Shown: piece after piece, positions 12,662 to 25,200 of the stretch
Position numbering within the stretch: position 1 is the stretch's first letter
Layout of the letters: each line of letters begins with the position of its first letter
Origin: Torymus aiolomorphi
Taxonomy: Eukaryota; Arthropoda; Insecta; Hymenoptera; Torymidae
Assembly (NCBI GenBank): GCA_036365515.1
Contig: CM070873.1
Span: forward strand, 222,258,876 to 222,322,875
Length of the DNA: 64,000 nucleotides
Reading direction: 5' to 3'
Notes under the pieces: generated by a model
What the model was told of the DNA's origin: nothing
The model's database searches: none
Seen by the model: the letters and a program-made list of their open reading frames with translations, nothing else
Translations under genes and position numbers: made by a program

Positions 12662-12720
12662 ATTTATAGTGTGCGAAGTGCCCGATTTGCGCAAATTGGG
12701 CACTACGCATACTATATGAA
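12662..12720. repeat. Hairpin in a hairpin cluster (12.53-13.0 kb)
   Basis: TAGTGTGCGAAGTGCCC pairs with GGGCACTACGCATACTA around GATTTGCGCAAATT, itself palindromic. The upstream motif GATACTCGCTTCGCTCGCG (about 12550) and repeated AATAGTAC/TACTATTT pieces tie the cluster to the hairpins at 9.4, 15.3, 52.9, 58.3 and 60.3 kb. Confidence 0.75.
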
Positions 12721-12915
12721 AAACAGGCAAAAAATTAGAAACTTACGAACACAGAATTAAAAATATAGTAATGTACTATTTCGACACTCCGTGCGTTAAA
12801 TACTATTTTTGTACAGGCTTACAAACGTAAACGTGCATAAAAGTGACACTTTACGTATGAAGTGTAAAAATAGTACATTTCGACACGGGTGCGGAAGGTG
12901 ATTATTTAGCTCATG

Positions 12916-12972
12916 TGACGTTTTTCGCACGAGCAAAACGAGTGAGAAAAGTCACATGAGCTAAAAATCTTC
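12916..12972. repeat. Hairpin with CGAGCAAAACGAG loop
   Basis: TTTAGCTCATGTGACGTTTT pairs with GAAAAGTCACATGAGCTAAA around a CG-bearing loop. It is flanked on the left by AATAGTACATTTCGACAC and on the right by CCTGTTTCGAATCG. Non-coding. Confidence 0.8.
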
Positions 12973-13076
12973 TTACCACCTGTTTCGAATCGCATTTTAT
13001 ACTACGAGAGCTGAATAATCATATTAAAGTTATGATTTTGAGATTAGAGTGGTATAAATAAATAAAAAGTACTCTA

Positions 13077-14753
13077 CTCTGGTAGAAATTTCTCTATCAG
13101 AAGTGGACAGGAATTAATAAAGGGCTAGTAAAAATATCTAATTTCTGGATAGTGATGAAATGATTTTTGCGGTCATATTCTCTATTTAATGGAGAAAACA
13201 GTAGGCTCTCATAACCTTAAAATGTTTTTACTAAATTTTCTCTGTAATTGGATCATGTATTTAAGGGCAATGACTAAAAAAAATAGCTAACCAAAATCTA
13301 AACACTAATTATTGGTATTTAATTCGTGTAAAGTATTGTTTTAGGGAATACAAAGGAAAACAATAACTTTTTGATTCTGTCTCTATCACTCCTCGCCATA
13401 ATAGTAATCCTCTTACTAGCCATTTCCTAACTAAAAATACTGACTAACTTTGATATCTTTTATCTTTACTCGTAAGTAAGCTAATGTAAATCTGTAAAAA
13501 AACTTATTCTATTATTGTGATTATTAAATGCTGAATATGGATAGAAATGGACAAGAAAAGTGTCCAGTTTTTGCTGATTATTAGTCAAACTAGCTTAAGC
13601 TACATATGTTATAACTAATATTATTATATGATTTATATCAATGATAATACATTTCAAATTCTGCAAGTTAGTAAAACTATTAGAAACCGATTTGTCATGA
13701 TCGGATAGTTTCACTTCTTGAAAACATTGTTTTAGTGCGTTTTGCTTCAAATTTATTGATTCCTTCATGATTTTGATAATTATTAATATATAATTTTTAA
13801 ATTTGGTTATTCAAATAATATTTCACCCCGTTCACCCCCTGCAAGATATTCTGACAAAAATTAAAAAATGAATGATATATACAATTTTCATTTAAACTCG
13901 TATAAATACTTGTCAAACCATATATGTTAGATCGTCCACTTTTCCCGTAGAAAGAAAACAAAACTATTAATGGTAGTTAATGATAGGTCAACATAAATTG
14001 CTTTGTATACGAATGTAATATACATATACATACGTGGGCATACACATATGAGCAATTCTACAGAAAACATCTAATAACTGGGTACAAAATATTAGTAAAA
14101 ATTTTTTGTGAGCACACCTACTAAACCAGGTTTTTGTAGATCATCCTGATTATAAAAAAAAAAAATTGTGATCGCTGTTAATCTGGTGACAAATTTTTTT
14201 GCCAACAATAATTTAGCTTTCAAAAAATGCTTAAAAATTACCCTCTCCTCTTTCAAACATAAATCATGTCGCCAGTGAGTCACACATTCATATCAATAAA
14301 AGAAAATAAAACTAGTGAATACAAGCTTTTATTTGATTTTTACCGGATGAAAAAACGTCGATTCCTTTAAAAGTTACATGAATGACTCTCCCTGACAAAA
14401 TAATTTATGTTTGAAAAAAGTAATTTTTGAGCATTTTTTAGAAATACAAATTTTAAGTTTATATTGGTATTTTTTTCAATTATGGTCACCAGCTGAACTA
14501 CAGACAAAACAACATTTGAATATTCAATTTTTAACATACGCTCTTATGGAGAGAAAAGCCTTTTTTCTTATCATTTCGTGAAAATCGATAATTTTTTCAT
14601 AAAACCACCTAATAGACAGAATATCGGTATAGCATTTCAGATATAAAATCTTATTCTGTGAATTTATTTATTTATTTCAGTCTTATTCTGCTTTTTGCAC
14701 GCACATATAGCGCATGCACTGTGGTTATTATTATGTATCATAACATATAATCG

Positions 14754-14756
<3 letters not shown>
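13077..14756. other. AT-rich DNA with one orphan transposon end
   Basis: CTCTGGTAGAAATTTCTC at 13077 matches the left end of the CCTGGTAGAAAT family, but no matching right end was found. The remainder is AT-rich with no gene. The frame at 14092-14283 on the minus strand has no recognisable domain. Confidence 0.35.

Positions 14757-14837
<81 letters not shown>
14757..14837. repeat. (TA)n microsatellite
   Basis: About 40 uninterrupted TA units, likely to be length-polymorphic. Confidence 0.97.
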
Positions 14838-14839
<2 letters not shown>

Positions 14840-15299
14840 CATGATATTGTACTACTATTGTTATATATCAATAAAAATTCACTGGTCATTTGAGAACAAA
14901 ATTTGACCCCCACCCCCCACGGGATGGGGCCTTCATAGCTACGACCCAGCACGCTGGAACCACCTTAATCCACATATCAGTTTTTTTATTAATTCCATGA
15001 TTGAAGTAGTAAAACAAGTGCCCGCTAAACAAGCATCAAAATCGAATTTCGCACCCAGAGGTTCAAAAAATTCAACACCGGCGTTAGGTGACGCCCTCGT
15101 CGCTATTGTCGCCCTAGCTTCGCTCGGATGACAAACTCGACTCGGGCATGAATCACCCACTTTGCGCGCCTGTTGCGTAATGTCCTTTTTTGTATCTAGG
15201 GCGCAAAATAGCATTTCATGCCCGGGGTGTTAATCGTCGCCCGATGACACGAGGGTGTGAAACTTTACGCCCGTGATATAAACATTATTTAATAGCGCT

Positions 15300-15409
15300 A
15301 CGTGACACTGCACGACGTGAATTATTACCCTCGCTACGTTCGGACACTAATTTTACGTCGTGCAATAATGGGTCAGTTAAAGCAGTGGTATCATAATATA
15401 CTATTTCCC
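15300..15409. repeat. Hairpin, GCACGACGTGAATTAT subfamily
   Basis: CACTGCACGACGTGAATTAT pairs with AATTTTACGTCGTGCAATAA around ACCCTCGCTACGTTCGG. The right flank reads ATCATAATATACTATTT. The same stem and nearly the same loop recur at 58275-58410, so these are two copies of one subfamily. The left flank here looks truncated. Confidence 0.85.
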
Positions 15410-16100
15410 CATTGTAGGTGTAAAGTACGAATTTTGCGCTATATTTTGTGGATGCAACATGCAAGTTCACCTACAGAAGACATACATTAAAAAATGTTGG
15501 AAAATTTAGTTTCTGCTAGTTAAATAGTGATCGCTGGGCCCGAGGGCGAAATAGTAGATTATGTACCAAGGGCACCAAACTAATACGAGTGACAGGAGGG
15601 TAAAAAAATATGATTGCATTTAATAGTCTTTTTTCTCTTGCTACGAGAAAAGTGACATACATGGTTTGACAGGTACATAATACATAAATATCACCCATAA
15701 AATGGTTAGCAAAAAAATGGAATAAATATTTCTAAACGAATCAAAGCTTAAATTAAAACTTTGTCTGACTGCTAATTGTTAATTTTTTCATGACTTTTAG
15801 CACTTTTAGCTATTTAGGTTTCCGTCAAAAGTCATTTATTATACCCCAATGGACGAAAACCTAAAATAGTGATTAATGATTTTGAGCCAAAAATGGTACC
15901 TCGAAGTATTAACTAAACGTTTTCTATACTAAATTCCAAATTGAACAATACGTTGATCTAATAAATTTTATTTATTCGCAATTAACAAGTAGGAACAAAA
16001 TTTTCATTGAGCACAATGTACCCTTAAAACTTAAAATGTCCTGGCCCTAAAATTAAGCGAAATTCGATTTAATTTTAATTAAAAGCCAGCCGTTTGTTTA
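15410..16100. other. Non-coding spacer with a small foldback
   Basis: A short inverted pair near 15813-15866 (CTATTTAGGTTTCCGTC and its complement) is the only structure seen. No gene. Confidence 0.4.
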
Positions 16101-17760
16101 AAGATATCTAATTACTCTGCGCAAAGAGCGTGCAGCAGCGTCATGCGGAAATCCTCGCGCATCCAATGGCGAAAAACAAACGGTGACAGCGACGTAAGCC
16201 GAAGCTCAAGTATAACCGGAGCGAGCGCGCGAAAAAAAGACGGCATCGAAATTAACGCAATTTTCCCGTGTAAAACGGAGCGCCGGAGGAAGAGCGGACG
16301 CAGAGGGGAAAGTTCGAGTACGTGCACTGGTCCGTACGAGCGCTCTCGTCATTTAATCAGAAAGACGGTTTTTCACATGGCGTCTTAAGGCAAAAGGGGA
16401 GCCCGCCGAGAGAGAAGGATGCTAGGGCAATACATAAAGCCAGGACAATAATTAAAGTCGAAAGGAGGAAGGAAGCAGCGGCGACGCCAGCTAGAAGAAG
16501 AGGAAGAAGGCAAAGAAGGCAACAGCAGCAGCAGCTCGCGAGGGCGTAATAATAAAAGGGGCGAGTGCGCGCGCAAGAGGAAAAGGGAGCAAAATCCTGA
16601 TATGCGAGTCACGGAGGAAGAATCGAGCGGCCGCTCGCTAGCTCGCTCGCTTGTGCGACGCCAAGCGTCGCAACGTTGTCTCACGCGTCCCGCCGCTTTC
16701 TTAATTATCATCTGTCTATCTCGCGGTACCGTGCTGCTGCTGCTGCTGCTGCTGCGGGCCCGAGCTAGCGAAGGGGCACCGCTGGGTGGGGAGGACGAGC
16801 GTACGGCGTACCCCCGAGAAAAGGGAAAGAAGGAGGAAAGAGGGGGGTCAACTACGACGACGACGCAGCAGCGGCAGCGAGACAAAGAAAAGAAGACGGG
16901 AGAAGCAGAGAGATAAAGCGCGCGAAAAAGCCGTGGCGAGAGAGACGGCGAACGTGGCGCGGGAGGAGAGAGAAAGAGCGAGAGCGGAAAAGAAGGAGGA
17001 GGAGGTTAAAGAAGGAAGAAGGGGAGCGCGAGGTGGGGGGAGAGAGAGGGCAGAGCACGCGCGGCCGCCGCACGGCGACGAAGGAAAAGAGAGAAAAGGC
17101 GCGCGGAGCACGAGAAGCGGGCGAAAGAGCGAGCGAGAAAGAGAGAAAAGCTTATAGGGGGGCCGCTTCTTACACTCCGCCCAGCATCCAAGATGGCGTT
17201 GCCGGCAGAGTCGCCTCATCATTAAAATCAATAATTAAAAAATACATTCGCGCTGTGCTAGAGCGAGAGAGAGAAGGAGCGCGAGCGCGCCTGCCTTCTA
17301 CCCGCGCACGGCTTTCTCTCCCGCGCACGAGTGCACCGGAGAAGGGAGGAAGCGCGGACGGAGAACATGGCAATGAGAGTCACTGACACGAGTGTAAGAG
17401 AGAGAGACTGAGGGACAGAGTCGCGGGGGTTGTTGGCTGCGAGCGCGCGCTGGTACCAAGCCGCACCTGGTGGGGTTTGCGCGATACCAGCCAGACCGAA
17501 CCGGGCGATAACATCGGCGCGAGCGCTAACTTGGTTGCTTCCCTTCGCCCGTGCTTTTTCGGCCCAGAGTTTGAGACTTTTTGCCAGCGAAGAGCTTGGG
17601 TATCGCGGATATCTTTTTTTCCTTCGTTTCGACGAGTTTAGGGGGTGGCAGCGCCGACGGCCGTTCGTTCGGTGCTTTTGGGAAGGGAACGCGCAGTTAG
17701 GACTGGCAGATAATGAATCGCAGCTGCATTGCCGCTGAAATTCAAGAAGTTGCGGTCTAC
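16100..17760 (+). promoter_or_regulatory. CpG-rich block, candidate distal promoter or leader exon
   Basis: A 1.6-kb GC- and CpG-rich block, very purine-rich on the plus strand at 16430-17150, with abrupt AT-rich edges. It contains a CTG run (16734-16755) and an AAGATGGCG motif at about 17191, which resembles YY1/Pho-type sites found just downstream of some metazoan start sites. All long frames here are repetitive Arg/Glu or Ser/Arg sequences mirrored on both strands, so none is called as a gene. A role as an alternative promoter of the BTB gene at 34.5 kb is inference only. Confidence 0.35.
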
Positions 17761-17879
17761 AGGGTTGGGGAAACGCTGGCTGCTACTTTAAAAAAAAGGC
17801 GATGCAGTTTGTACTTTTTGATAATTTTATTGTAGACGCTTTAACGTTTCTGTAGCACTAAAGGAGAAACTTGATTGTA

Positions 17880-18129
17880 CTGAGAAAAAAGTTCTGAAAA
17901 AATTACTGTACTGTCTGGTAAAGCTACCACAGACTGTAAAAACTCAAAAAATGACCACACTTTACAGCAAATTTTATAATACTTATAGAAAATTTTCCTA
18001 TATTTCTAGCGAAATTGCTTATAAAGTGTGGTAATCTTTTGGGGGTTTACAATCTATAGTGGCTTTACGAGAAAGTATAGTAATTTTTACAAAATTATTA
18101 ATAATATTTACTAACTTTTTTCTCAGTGT
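17880..18129. mobile_element. Foldback MITE with CTGAGAAAAAAG ends
   Basis: The left end CTGAGAAAAAAGTTCTG and right end AACTTTTTTCTCAGTG are inverted. The interior pairs along its length, for example TGGTAAAGCTACCACAGA with the complement of the region near 18050-18075. TA is present next to both ends, consistent with a Tc1/mariner-type target, though the left end lacks two bases. No ORF. Confidence 0.75.
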
Positions 18130-18620
18130 AAACAAGTCAAAACTATAAAGATACGTCAGATATTTTATATATTAGTTGGAATATAAGCCATATACTTTAA
18201 ATTAAACGTACAATGATATGGAAGTAAGAGTATATTCGATTAACAGTAGTACAATATTAATATAATCGAAATAAGTGATCAAAATTTTGTACTGATTAGG
18301 TGAATCTATTGCTGTATCCATGCACTAATTTCGTAAAATACAAACGGTTAGTGAATTAAAAAAGTTAATAAATAGCCTAAGAAATTACTTGAATATAGTA
18401 CTTTCATGAGCTAAACAATAGATTAGTTAGAAAAACTAATACTTAGAACTGATAATAAAAACATTTTTTAGTTAGCCAGCCAGTAATGTGTTTTAGAATA
18501 TTTTAAACCAAATTTTCTATTTTTATTTCCTTGTGCATGTGTATATGAGCAAATCCCAGAAACTTTCAGATTTAAAAGGCTATAACTCAAGTTTTTTACA
18601 AAGCACATGACTGAATAAAA

Positions 18621-18700
18621 AACCGCTGCCAATTCATTGGCCCGTAGCTTCCTCAACCGTAATTTGTTGATTCCTTTAATTAATTTTTAATAACAAAATT
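18621..18700. repeat. Dispersed repeat with TGCCAAT/ATTGGCA hairpin, copy 2
   Basis: AACCGCTGCCAATTCATTGG, then CCCGTAGCTTCCTCAA and the shared AT-rich tail ATTCCTTTAATTAATTTTTA. Matches copies at 7406, 60161, 61501 and 62918. Confidence 0.8.
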
Positions 18701-18884
18701 TATAATTTTTTAAAAAATTTATTGCATAATTATAATTAAATTCATTTATGAATATTAAAAATTGTTAATTTTAAAATTTATTTAATTATTTATTATTTAT
18801 TTGTATCAAATTTATATAAATTTTGAGCTGATAAATAAAGTTATCATTTGAAATAGAAGTAAAATATCTATATTTTATAATAAA

Positions 18885-19040
18885 ACAAATAGCTATCACG
18901 GTTGTTTTGTTATTAACAAACACGTGTTTTTTTTTATATTTCATAATTCATATTTTTTAAGAAAAAAAAAATTTATAGCCATCATTGTTCTTTTGTTATT
19001 AACAAACACGTGTTTTTTTAAAAAAGTTCATAACTCACAA
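18885..19040. repeat. Two direct copies of a CACGTG-containing block
   Basis: TTGTTATTAACAAACACGTG followed by a T-run occurs twice about 80 bp apart. It contains the reverse complement of the TAACAAAAGAACCGTGATAG motif that recurs at 20370, 60885, 62281 and elsewhere. Confidence 0.7.
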
Positions 19041-19554
19041 ATAAATTATAATAATGCAGAATATAATGCATTCATAATGCATAATTCATAATTATAATAG
19101 ATTATAATAGATATAATTTTTAAACATTTTAATTCATTTTGTTGGTTGGTTTTTTAAAAATTAAAAAAAAATCATCGAATGCCTACTCAATGACGTTTCC
19201 TCATTCCACACCACCTAGCGGTAGATATCACTGCGCGTTTTTTTAAAATAAAATATAAATCTTTTTTAATTTAGAGATTAAATTAATTTTTGTAACACAT
19301 GAATGATTTTCGGCGTTTTCCTACATAAAAATATGTTCTAAAAAGTGACTTTTTTTACCTATCGTGTAAAGAAATTCATTCTCTCCCTCTGCTCTAAAAT
19401 TATGTAAAATCGCGAAAATGAATTTAGCCTTGCTTTTTAGGTTCAAAAACGCATAAAATCAATACAAAAAAAATAAATAAAACCTTGAATTTAATGTTAT
19501 CCTCATTTGTATAATATAATATTTAATTTTCTTTTTTTTTGTTTTTCCGAGGTA

Positions 19555-19740
19555 CTAGGCGAATCTTCTTAGGCACCCGTTCTTTCTTTGGAGGTTTAGC
19601 AAGAAGGGAGGCCTACTAAGACCATCACGAAGTATCGGACTTCGTGGTGTGAGGGATTCGTACCCCCTAAACACCCAAAACCTATCCCTAATACATACTG
19701 AACTACACGCTACCCCGATCGGAGCGCCACCTACTCTTAT
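19555..19740. other. Unidentified non-AT-rich block with CACGAAGT/ACTTCGTG hairpin
   Basis: A 185-bp block of balanced composition in AT-rich surroundings. An 8-bp stem CACGAAGT-ATCGG-ACTTCGTG lies at about 19627. GGGATTCGTACCCCC at 19650 is faintly like a pol III B box, and GCGCCACCTACTC lies near 19720. It may be a fragment of a SINE or LINE. I do not recognise it. Confidence 0.3.
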
Positions 19741-19859
19741 ACTATTTTAATTATTCATCAGTTTTGAATACTTAAACTCAAGAATTCAATCTTGAAAATT
19801 CAAACATATTACATTTTGACGCAAATACTATATACTTTTATAACATACTGATGATAACA

Positions 19860-20634
19860 TCATTGGAGTTATGAGTTTAAAAAAAAAAACGTTTTTGTTT
19901 TTGATGATAACTAAAGAACCGTGATAGATAGAAAATTAATTTTTCTTAGAAAATATAGGTATTTTAATTCTCTTTCGAATGCCACCCACCCTATTCAGAT
20001 ACATAGAGCCGTTCTCGAGAAATTACGATTTTTAAAAAATGTCAAAAAATGTTTAACCTCAAATATCTCTGAAATTTATGGACCAATCATTTTGCCCAAA
20101 GAACTCGACCGAGAACTATAAAAAATCTACCTCTAAAAGGAATTTTGAAGCCATTAAATCAATTTTACTCTTGTAATCGTTGGACATACAAAACTGATTT
20201 TTTTCATTTTTCAATTTTTTACTCAAAATCTAGCCTACAGAATGTATTCAAATTTTAACAGATTATAGTTATTTATATTCTGTATTATCATGATTTTTCT
20301 CAAAAAAATTGACCGTTAAGTTTAGGAGTTATAAGCTTCTAAAAAAAAAAAACACATTTTTATTAATAACAAAAGAACCGTGATAGCTAGAAACTTTTTT
20401 TTTTAGAAAATATAGGTATTTTAATTCTCTTTCGAACGCTACCCATCAGATTCGAATAACTCGATCCTATCATTAAAAAAAATCAAAAAACAGTTTTGAG
20501 AAAATCGAAAATTTGAAAAAAAAAAACAAAAACGCATCGCCCCAATCAAAAAATGGATTTTTGACTCTCCATCACGCAAAAAAAAAATGTAACCTGTTCG
20601 GTCAAAATCGACCGAGTAGAAGCTGAGATCCAGA

Positions 20635-20707
<73 letters not shown>

Positions 20708-20830
20708 CCATACAGACATTTTTCAAAAATCATGTATTGTGGTTCCTAACACCTCGAATATCCATTATAACATGTTTTTACAACAACTCAAAAATTTACT
20801 ATCACAAAGCTTCCTCTAGGAGGAAGCAAA
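19860..20830. repeat. Interspersed repeat with internal (CA)n and terminal hairpin
   Basis: Two related halves share AAAGAACCGTGATAG and ATATAGGTATTTTAATTCTC (about 19914-19990 and 20376-20440). They are followed by CCGAGTAGAAGCTGAGATCC, a (CA)n tract, ATCCATACAGACATTTTTCA and a terminal hairpin GCTTCCTC-TAG-GAGGAAGC at 20809-20827. This order (a CAn tract in mid-unit, a small hairpin at one end) suggests a non-autonomous interspersed repeat. It is non-coding. Confidence 0.7.
20638..20706. repeat. (AC)n microsatellite
   Basis: About 34 uninterrupted AC units inside the interspersed repeat. Confidence 0.97.
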
Positions 20831-21054
20831 AAAAAATGTTATTTTTCAATAGAGGAATAAAAAAGACTTTTTTATGAAAAATTACAAAAAGAGCGAAAAA
20901 AGTGGTCATTTTGAGTATTTTTATGTATTTTTCGATCTAGAAAAAAAATGTCACTTACTATCATTGTTAAATTTTTAGAGCTTTTTCTTTATAACAAAGG
21001 CTCCAATTTAAGCCCTGGTAGATCGATTGGCCATGAAAAATTCACCGTTACAAA

Positions 21055-21073
21055 GCTTCCTCTATGAGGAAGC
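21055..21073. repeat. Second GCTTCCTC hairpin
   Basis: GCTTCCTC-TAT-GAGGAAGC, the same stem as 20809-20827 with one loop change, preceded by TTCACCGTTACAAA. About 40 bp upstream lies an orphan CCCTGGTAGATCGATT transposon-like end (21013). Confidence 0.8.
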
Positions 21074-22600
21074 AATAGCCCCGATTTGAGAGATTTGAAC
21101 TTCTTACTTCTTGAATATTGGAAAATAAAAACTCTTATATCTGGGCTATTTTAATTTATTTTAAATTATAAAATATTTTGAAATTAAAATAATAATATTA
21201 ATGTAGCGCCTACATTTGTGACTCCTACTTTTCTTCAGAGCACTACAGCGTTCCTCGAAAAGAATTAACTTAAAATTTATTATCATATTAAATAAGTTAA
21301 TCAAAATGAAACCACTATTAAGTTTGAGTGTCTACTAAACCTTTTTTATGACTGCAATTGAAATAATTGAAAGGCTTTTATTTTCAAATTCAATATTTAA
21401 AATGTTAAGAAGTATCGATCCCAAAAAACTCATCGATGTAAGACAACTAATTTGATAGATTTAATTCGCGTTATCATTTTGTTTAAAGACATTGTGGTCT
21501 TGATAATACTATCTAAACATTAGCATTCCATAAAGCTTTAAAACACTTTAGATGGTTAGCTATTTCGATTTGTTTTAACGACTGTCATTTGAGAACAAAT
21601 CTATATTAATATATCGGTTTCAGGTATATAACAGAGTTGTACTACATAATTTTGCCATTCTTGAAATTATTTTAAATAAAATTTGTTTATTGTTAATAAG
21701 CTATAGTTTTTACATTTCACAATTCAAAATTTTTTTGCTTATTTACGTAAAAATATCATCATAGAACAGAATATATGTGATTAAGATTCATAATACTGTA
21801 GTATATTTTATAAAAATATGATATGATTATATTGAGTTTCACAAGTAATATTTATGGTATTATTGTTATTATTATTGTTAACTAATTTCATGATAAATAT
21901 TAACTATTGATAGCGTGATGTTTATCTTTCTATATGAAATACTGAGTAATATTTGTCTCTTTTAAGCTTCAAAGTTTAGTTAAAAAATATATCTGAAGCA
22001 GATCGATCAATATGGGACTTTTAATTGATGCGAAAAATATAGAATTTTAAAGGATCATATTCTCGGTCGAAACTTTTATTACTTTCAGTCATAATTCTCT
22101 TGTAGTACAGCGCAAAAACTCTGTTCATTATGAATTGAAATACCAGCATTACTTCCGTATGATAGAGTTTACAAGTGCAAACGACGAAGCTAACTAGATA
22201 ATACTCTTACTGTCCTCTTAGTACTATTATTTTAATAACTTATTATAAAGTGAATTAAAATAAGACCGCTATATCTGATAATTAACGTACAAACAGGCAT
22301 TTTGCAGCGTCATATACATACAAATTCTAGAAAACTTAAAACGATTGAAAATAGCTTACTCAGTTCTAATACCTACTCCACTATGTAAAATACACACGAC
22401 GATGATGTTGTGAGATTTGTGTCTGACTCGTACGGAAGTTTTCAATTTCATGTTTCTTATATAACATATCCTTCGGTAGACGTAACGCCTTATCAAGAAA
22501 ACTCGGTAATAAAACTAATTTTATGTGGGTCGCAAACACAGTAGCGATAAGTTTCCCAGATGAGTGTGAAAATACTTGAAAATTCTGCGCAACAATTGTT
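21074..22600. other. AT-rich spacer
   Basis: AT-rich. No gene, RNA or repeat pair recognised. Confidence 0.4.
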
Positions 22601-24330
22601 GACAATGCCGCTTATGCGTGCTTGCTCGCGCGTCTTCTCACGTACGTGCCAACGGCACACGCTCAATTGAGCAGAGAGCCGCAAGGGCTTAATCATCCTT
22701 TTCCGTCCTTACAAGCGCGAATTCTCGCATGCGCGCGCGCGCGTGTGCGCGCCATGTTTACCTGAACACATTACCATTAGGCGTGAAAATTTTCCCCCCG
22801 GTTCCCGCAGTAAACATGTGCCGATGTGTCACACGATCGTAGCGAGGGCCATACACGCGCATATACTATTCTTGCCTTCTCGGAAAAAGCTGAGCAAGAA
22901 TCACCTATTGTCTCGGCCCGAGTCGCAATAAAATCTCTGTGTTTCGCACAATTACACCGAAAACTCGACGCCTCTCGTGAGTCAAACGTGGTATCCTGCG
23001 TGAAACCCGCGCAAAAGCAAGTATATCAACGAATAAGGATCTTACGAATACAAGCAGAATTGGCTGGTCGAATTCCAAAAGATGCAAAATTTTTGTCTAC
23101 CCGAAAGGAGTATTTTATTGCCCACAGGCATAGGTTTTTCTGCTCAGTTCGTATAAAAATAGGAACTGTAAAAGAAGAAACTTTGGTACAAGCGGTGAAA
23201 ATCTTCCCCCGCTAAGACATAAACCACTTCTCCGGGTTAGTTCTTGAAAAGCTTGTATACTCCATCACTCCTACCGAAGGGAACTCGTAAGTATGTGCGT
23301 GTTTACAGCGACACTAAGGCAGGCAAAGACCCTGCGCACGCAGGTGCCAGGTGTGTCGCGCAGGTGAGCATATATACCTCCCGCAAAGGTCGCAAAGCAG
23401 AAGGAAGGATTTGGGCCGAGGTACATCATCTGTCTCTCTTACTCGCGCGGTCCATCCCAGCATATACTCTCGCCGGACCCGGCCATATAACGAGGTCCGT
23501 GGGTCCCCGAGGATTAGGAGACAGAAACGAGTATATGGCATTTATTCTCTCCTCGAGGGATTCCTCACTGCCTCTCTTTCCGCACGCTACTTGACGACCA
23601 TAAATCTCATCCCTGTGTACACATACATATACACGTATATCCGCGTGTGCGTGAGGTCGAAATACGTGCCTCACGCGCCTTCGTCATGTTTAACTTCGAC
23701 TCTGGGAGAGGGAAAAGGAGAGAGGAGAGAGTCCAGGCCATTGAAAACTTGGAGGCGCGTCGTAAATGAAACTTTGACGCACTTCTCGTCGTTGCTGCGC
23801 TATATGTGTGCTCATGCGCGCGCCCACGAAAGATATATTATTTTACGGCGGTCTTCCAAAACTTTTTTTTCTCCTCTAGTTTGTCAAAATCGAACAGGTG
23901 CGAATGTTTACCAAGATGGTGAGATGATTTTTTGCACTTGCCCGTATCCGGAAATCGTCGGGAGGTGACGCTGATCACACAACCCACGAAACTCTTTCGG
24001 GGGCCTGAAGTGAAACGGACCTCGAGCGTGTGCCGCGGCCTATTTACAAGGTTTTAGTAGCAGATCATGTTTGTAGATAAAGGTGAGCGTGGGCGCTGAC
24101 ACGATGAGTTTGTTTGCATTGACGACCTACATGGAGAAAGGAAGGTGCTGTAAAAGCCGTGTCCGCACACATTGGAAAATCGGGATCGTCGTGTGAAGAC
24201 TCGAGCGGCTTCGTCATCGGTGGCCGTAAGGGTGCCGCGCAGATTTACAATAATCTGTTCTGTGAGAAGGCCTCTGTACGAATTGTCCCTGCGAGCCAAA
24301 GAAAAGCGTAGCTACCTGAGAAATCCTCTG
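22600..24330. other. Balanced-GC block without a recognisable gene
   Basis: GC content rises and several frames of 100-200 codons appear on the plus strand (22826-23215, 23351-23968). They overlap each other and minus-strand frames, show no domain and carry Arg/Ser-rich composition, so I do not call them. GTAAGTAT at 23288 could be a splice donor. An untranslated exon or enhancer is possible. Confidence 0.3.
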
Positions 24331-25200
24331 ACACATTCTGGTTTACCATAGACATGAGCCGAAAAGGATTTTGCTTTTCTTACGAAGTGCAACATGCGGA
24401 AACACGTTTGTCTTGGCAAAAGGGAAAGTTTTATGACCACGCAAGTGCTTAAATGGAGTATTATCAGAAAAACGTGTTCATTTTCTTAACTAAAATGTAT
24501 TGATAAATTCCCCAAGTTTGATATTTAAATACTTTATCTGTCGCTATAGCGACAATGCTTTTTTTAATTTTCTATTTAAAGATAGCTTCGAAAACATTAG
24601 GCATATCTATACATATATGCACTTGCGAGCTTATACACCCACGTACCCACACACAAGGAAGTCAATGCAGCTGAGGTATATTGACAACCCAGAAATGGCG
24701 GCTAATATTTGGAAAATTTTTTAAATGAACATGAGATAAAGATAATTATTGTTGTCATCAATTTTTCTTACAAACCTTCTCGAAGCTCCAATAAATATCA
24801 TCTAGAAATACGCATAGAAGATTTTCTCAGAAACGAATCAGACTAGCAACTTTTGCTACCTAGCTCGTATGATTCATAAATATGAAACACGTTTATACGG
24901 TGCCCTAAAATTTATTTTATTTCAAAAATTTCCTACTTTCACCTAAATTGCCTTAATAACACGTTATTAATCTTTCAGCAAATAGTAATTACGTATAGTG
25001 TGCGACAAAAATAAATTGGATACAATCATTCTGTACATGGAAAATCAAGATACCACGATTAAGTAAGACACGAAGTAGCCGTTGTTTAATACAAATATCA
25101 ATACTTTTTTACACGTAGTACAATTAAGCGTGTGTATGTAAGATTCGCTGATCCGAAAAACAAATTACCACAGGCGTAATTAGCATATCTATCCGAGACA
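24331..25200. other. AT-rich spacer
   Basis: No supported feature. Confidence 0.4.

Noticed and set aside
13077..13580. A further CCTGGTAGAAAT-family transposon
   Set aside because: Left-type end only. No right end with CTACCAG follows within a sensible distance.
14731..14952. Minus-strand frame with a Tyr-Ile repeat
   Set aside because: It is the translation of the (TA)n microsatellite.
16385..17386. Many overlapping open frames of 60-166 codons on both strands
   Set aside because: Arg/Glu on one strand mirrors Ser/Leu/Phe on the other because of purine-rich low-complexity DNA. No domain, no splice support.
20439..20726. Minus-strand frame with a long Val-Cys repeat
   Set aside because: It is the translation of the (AC)n microsatellite.
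22826..23968. Frames of 129 and 205 codons
   Set aside because: Overlapping frames on both strands, no recognisable domain, and residue composition driven by local GC content.
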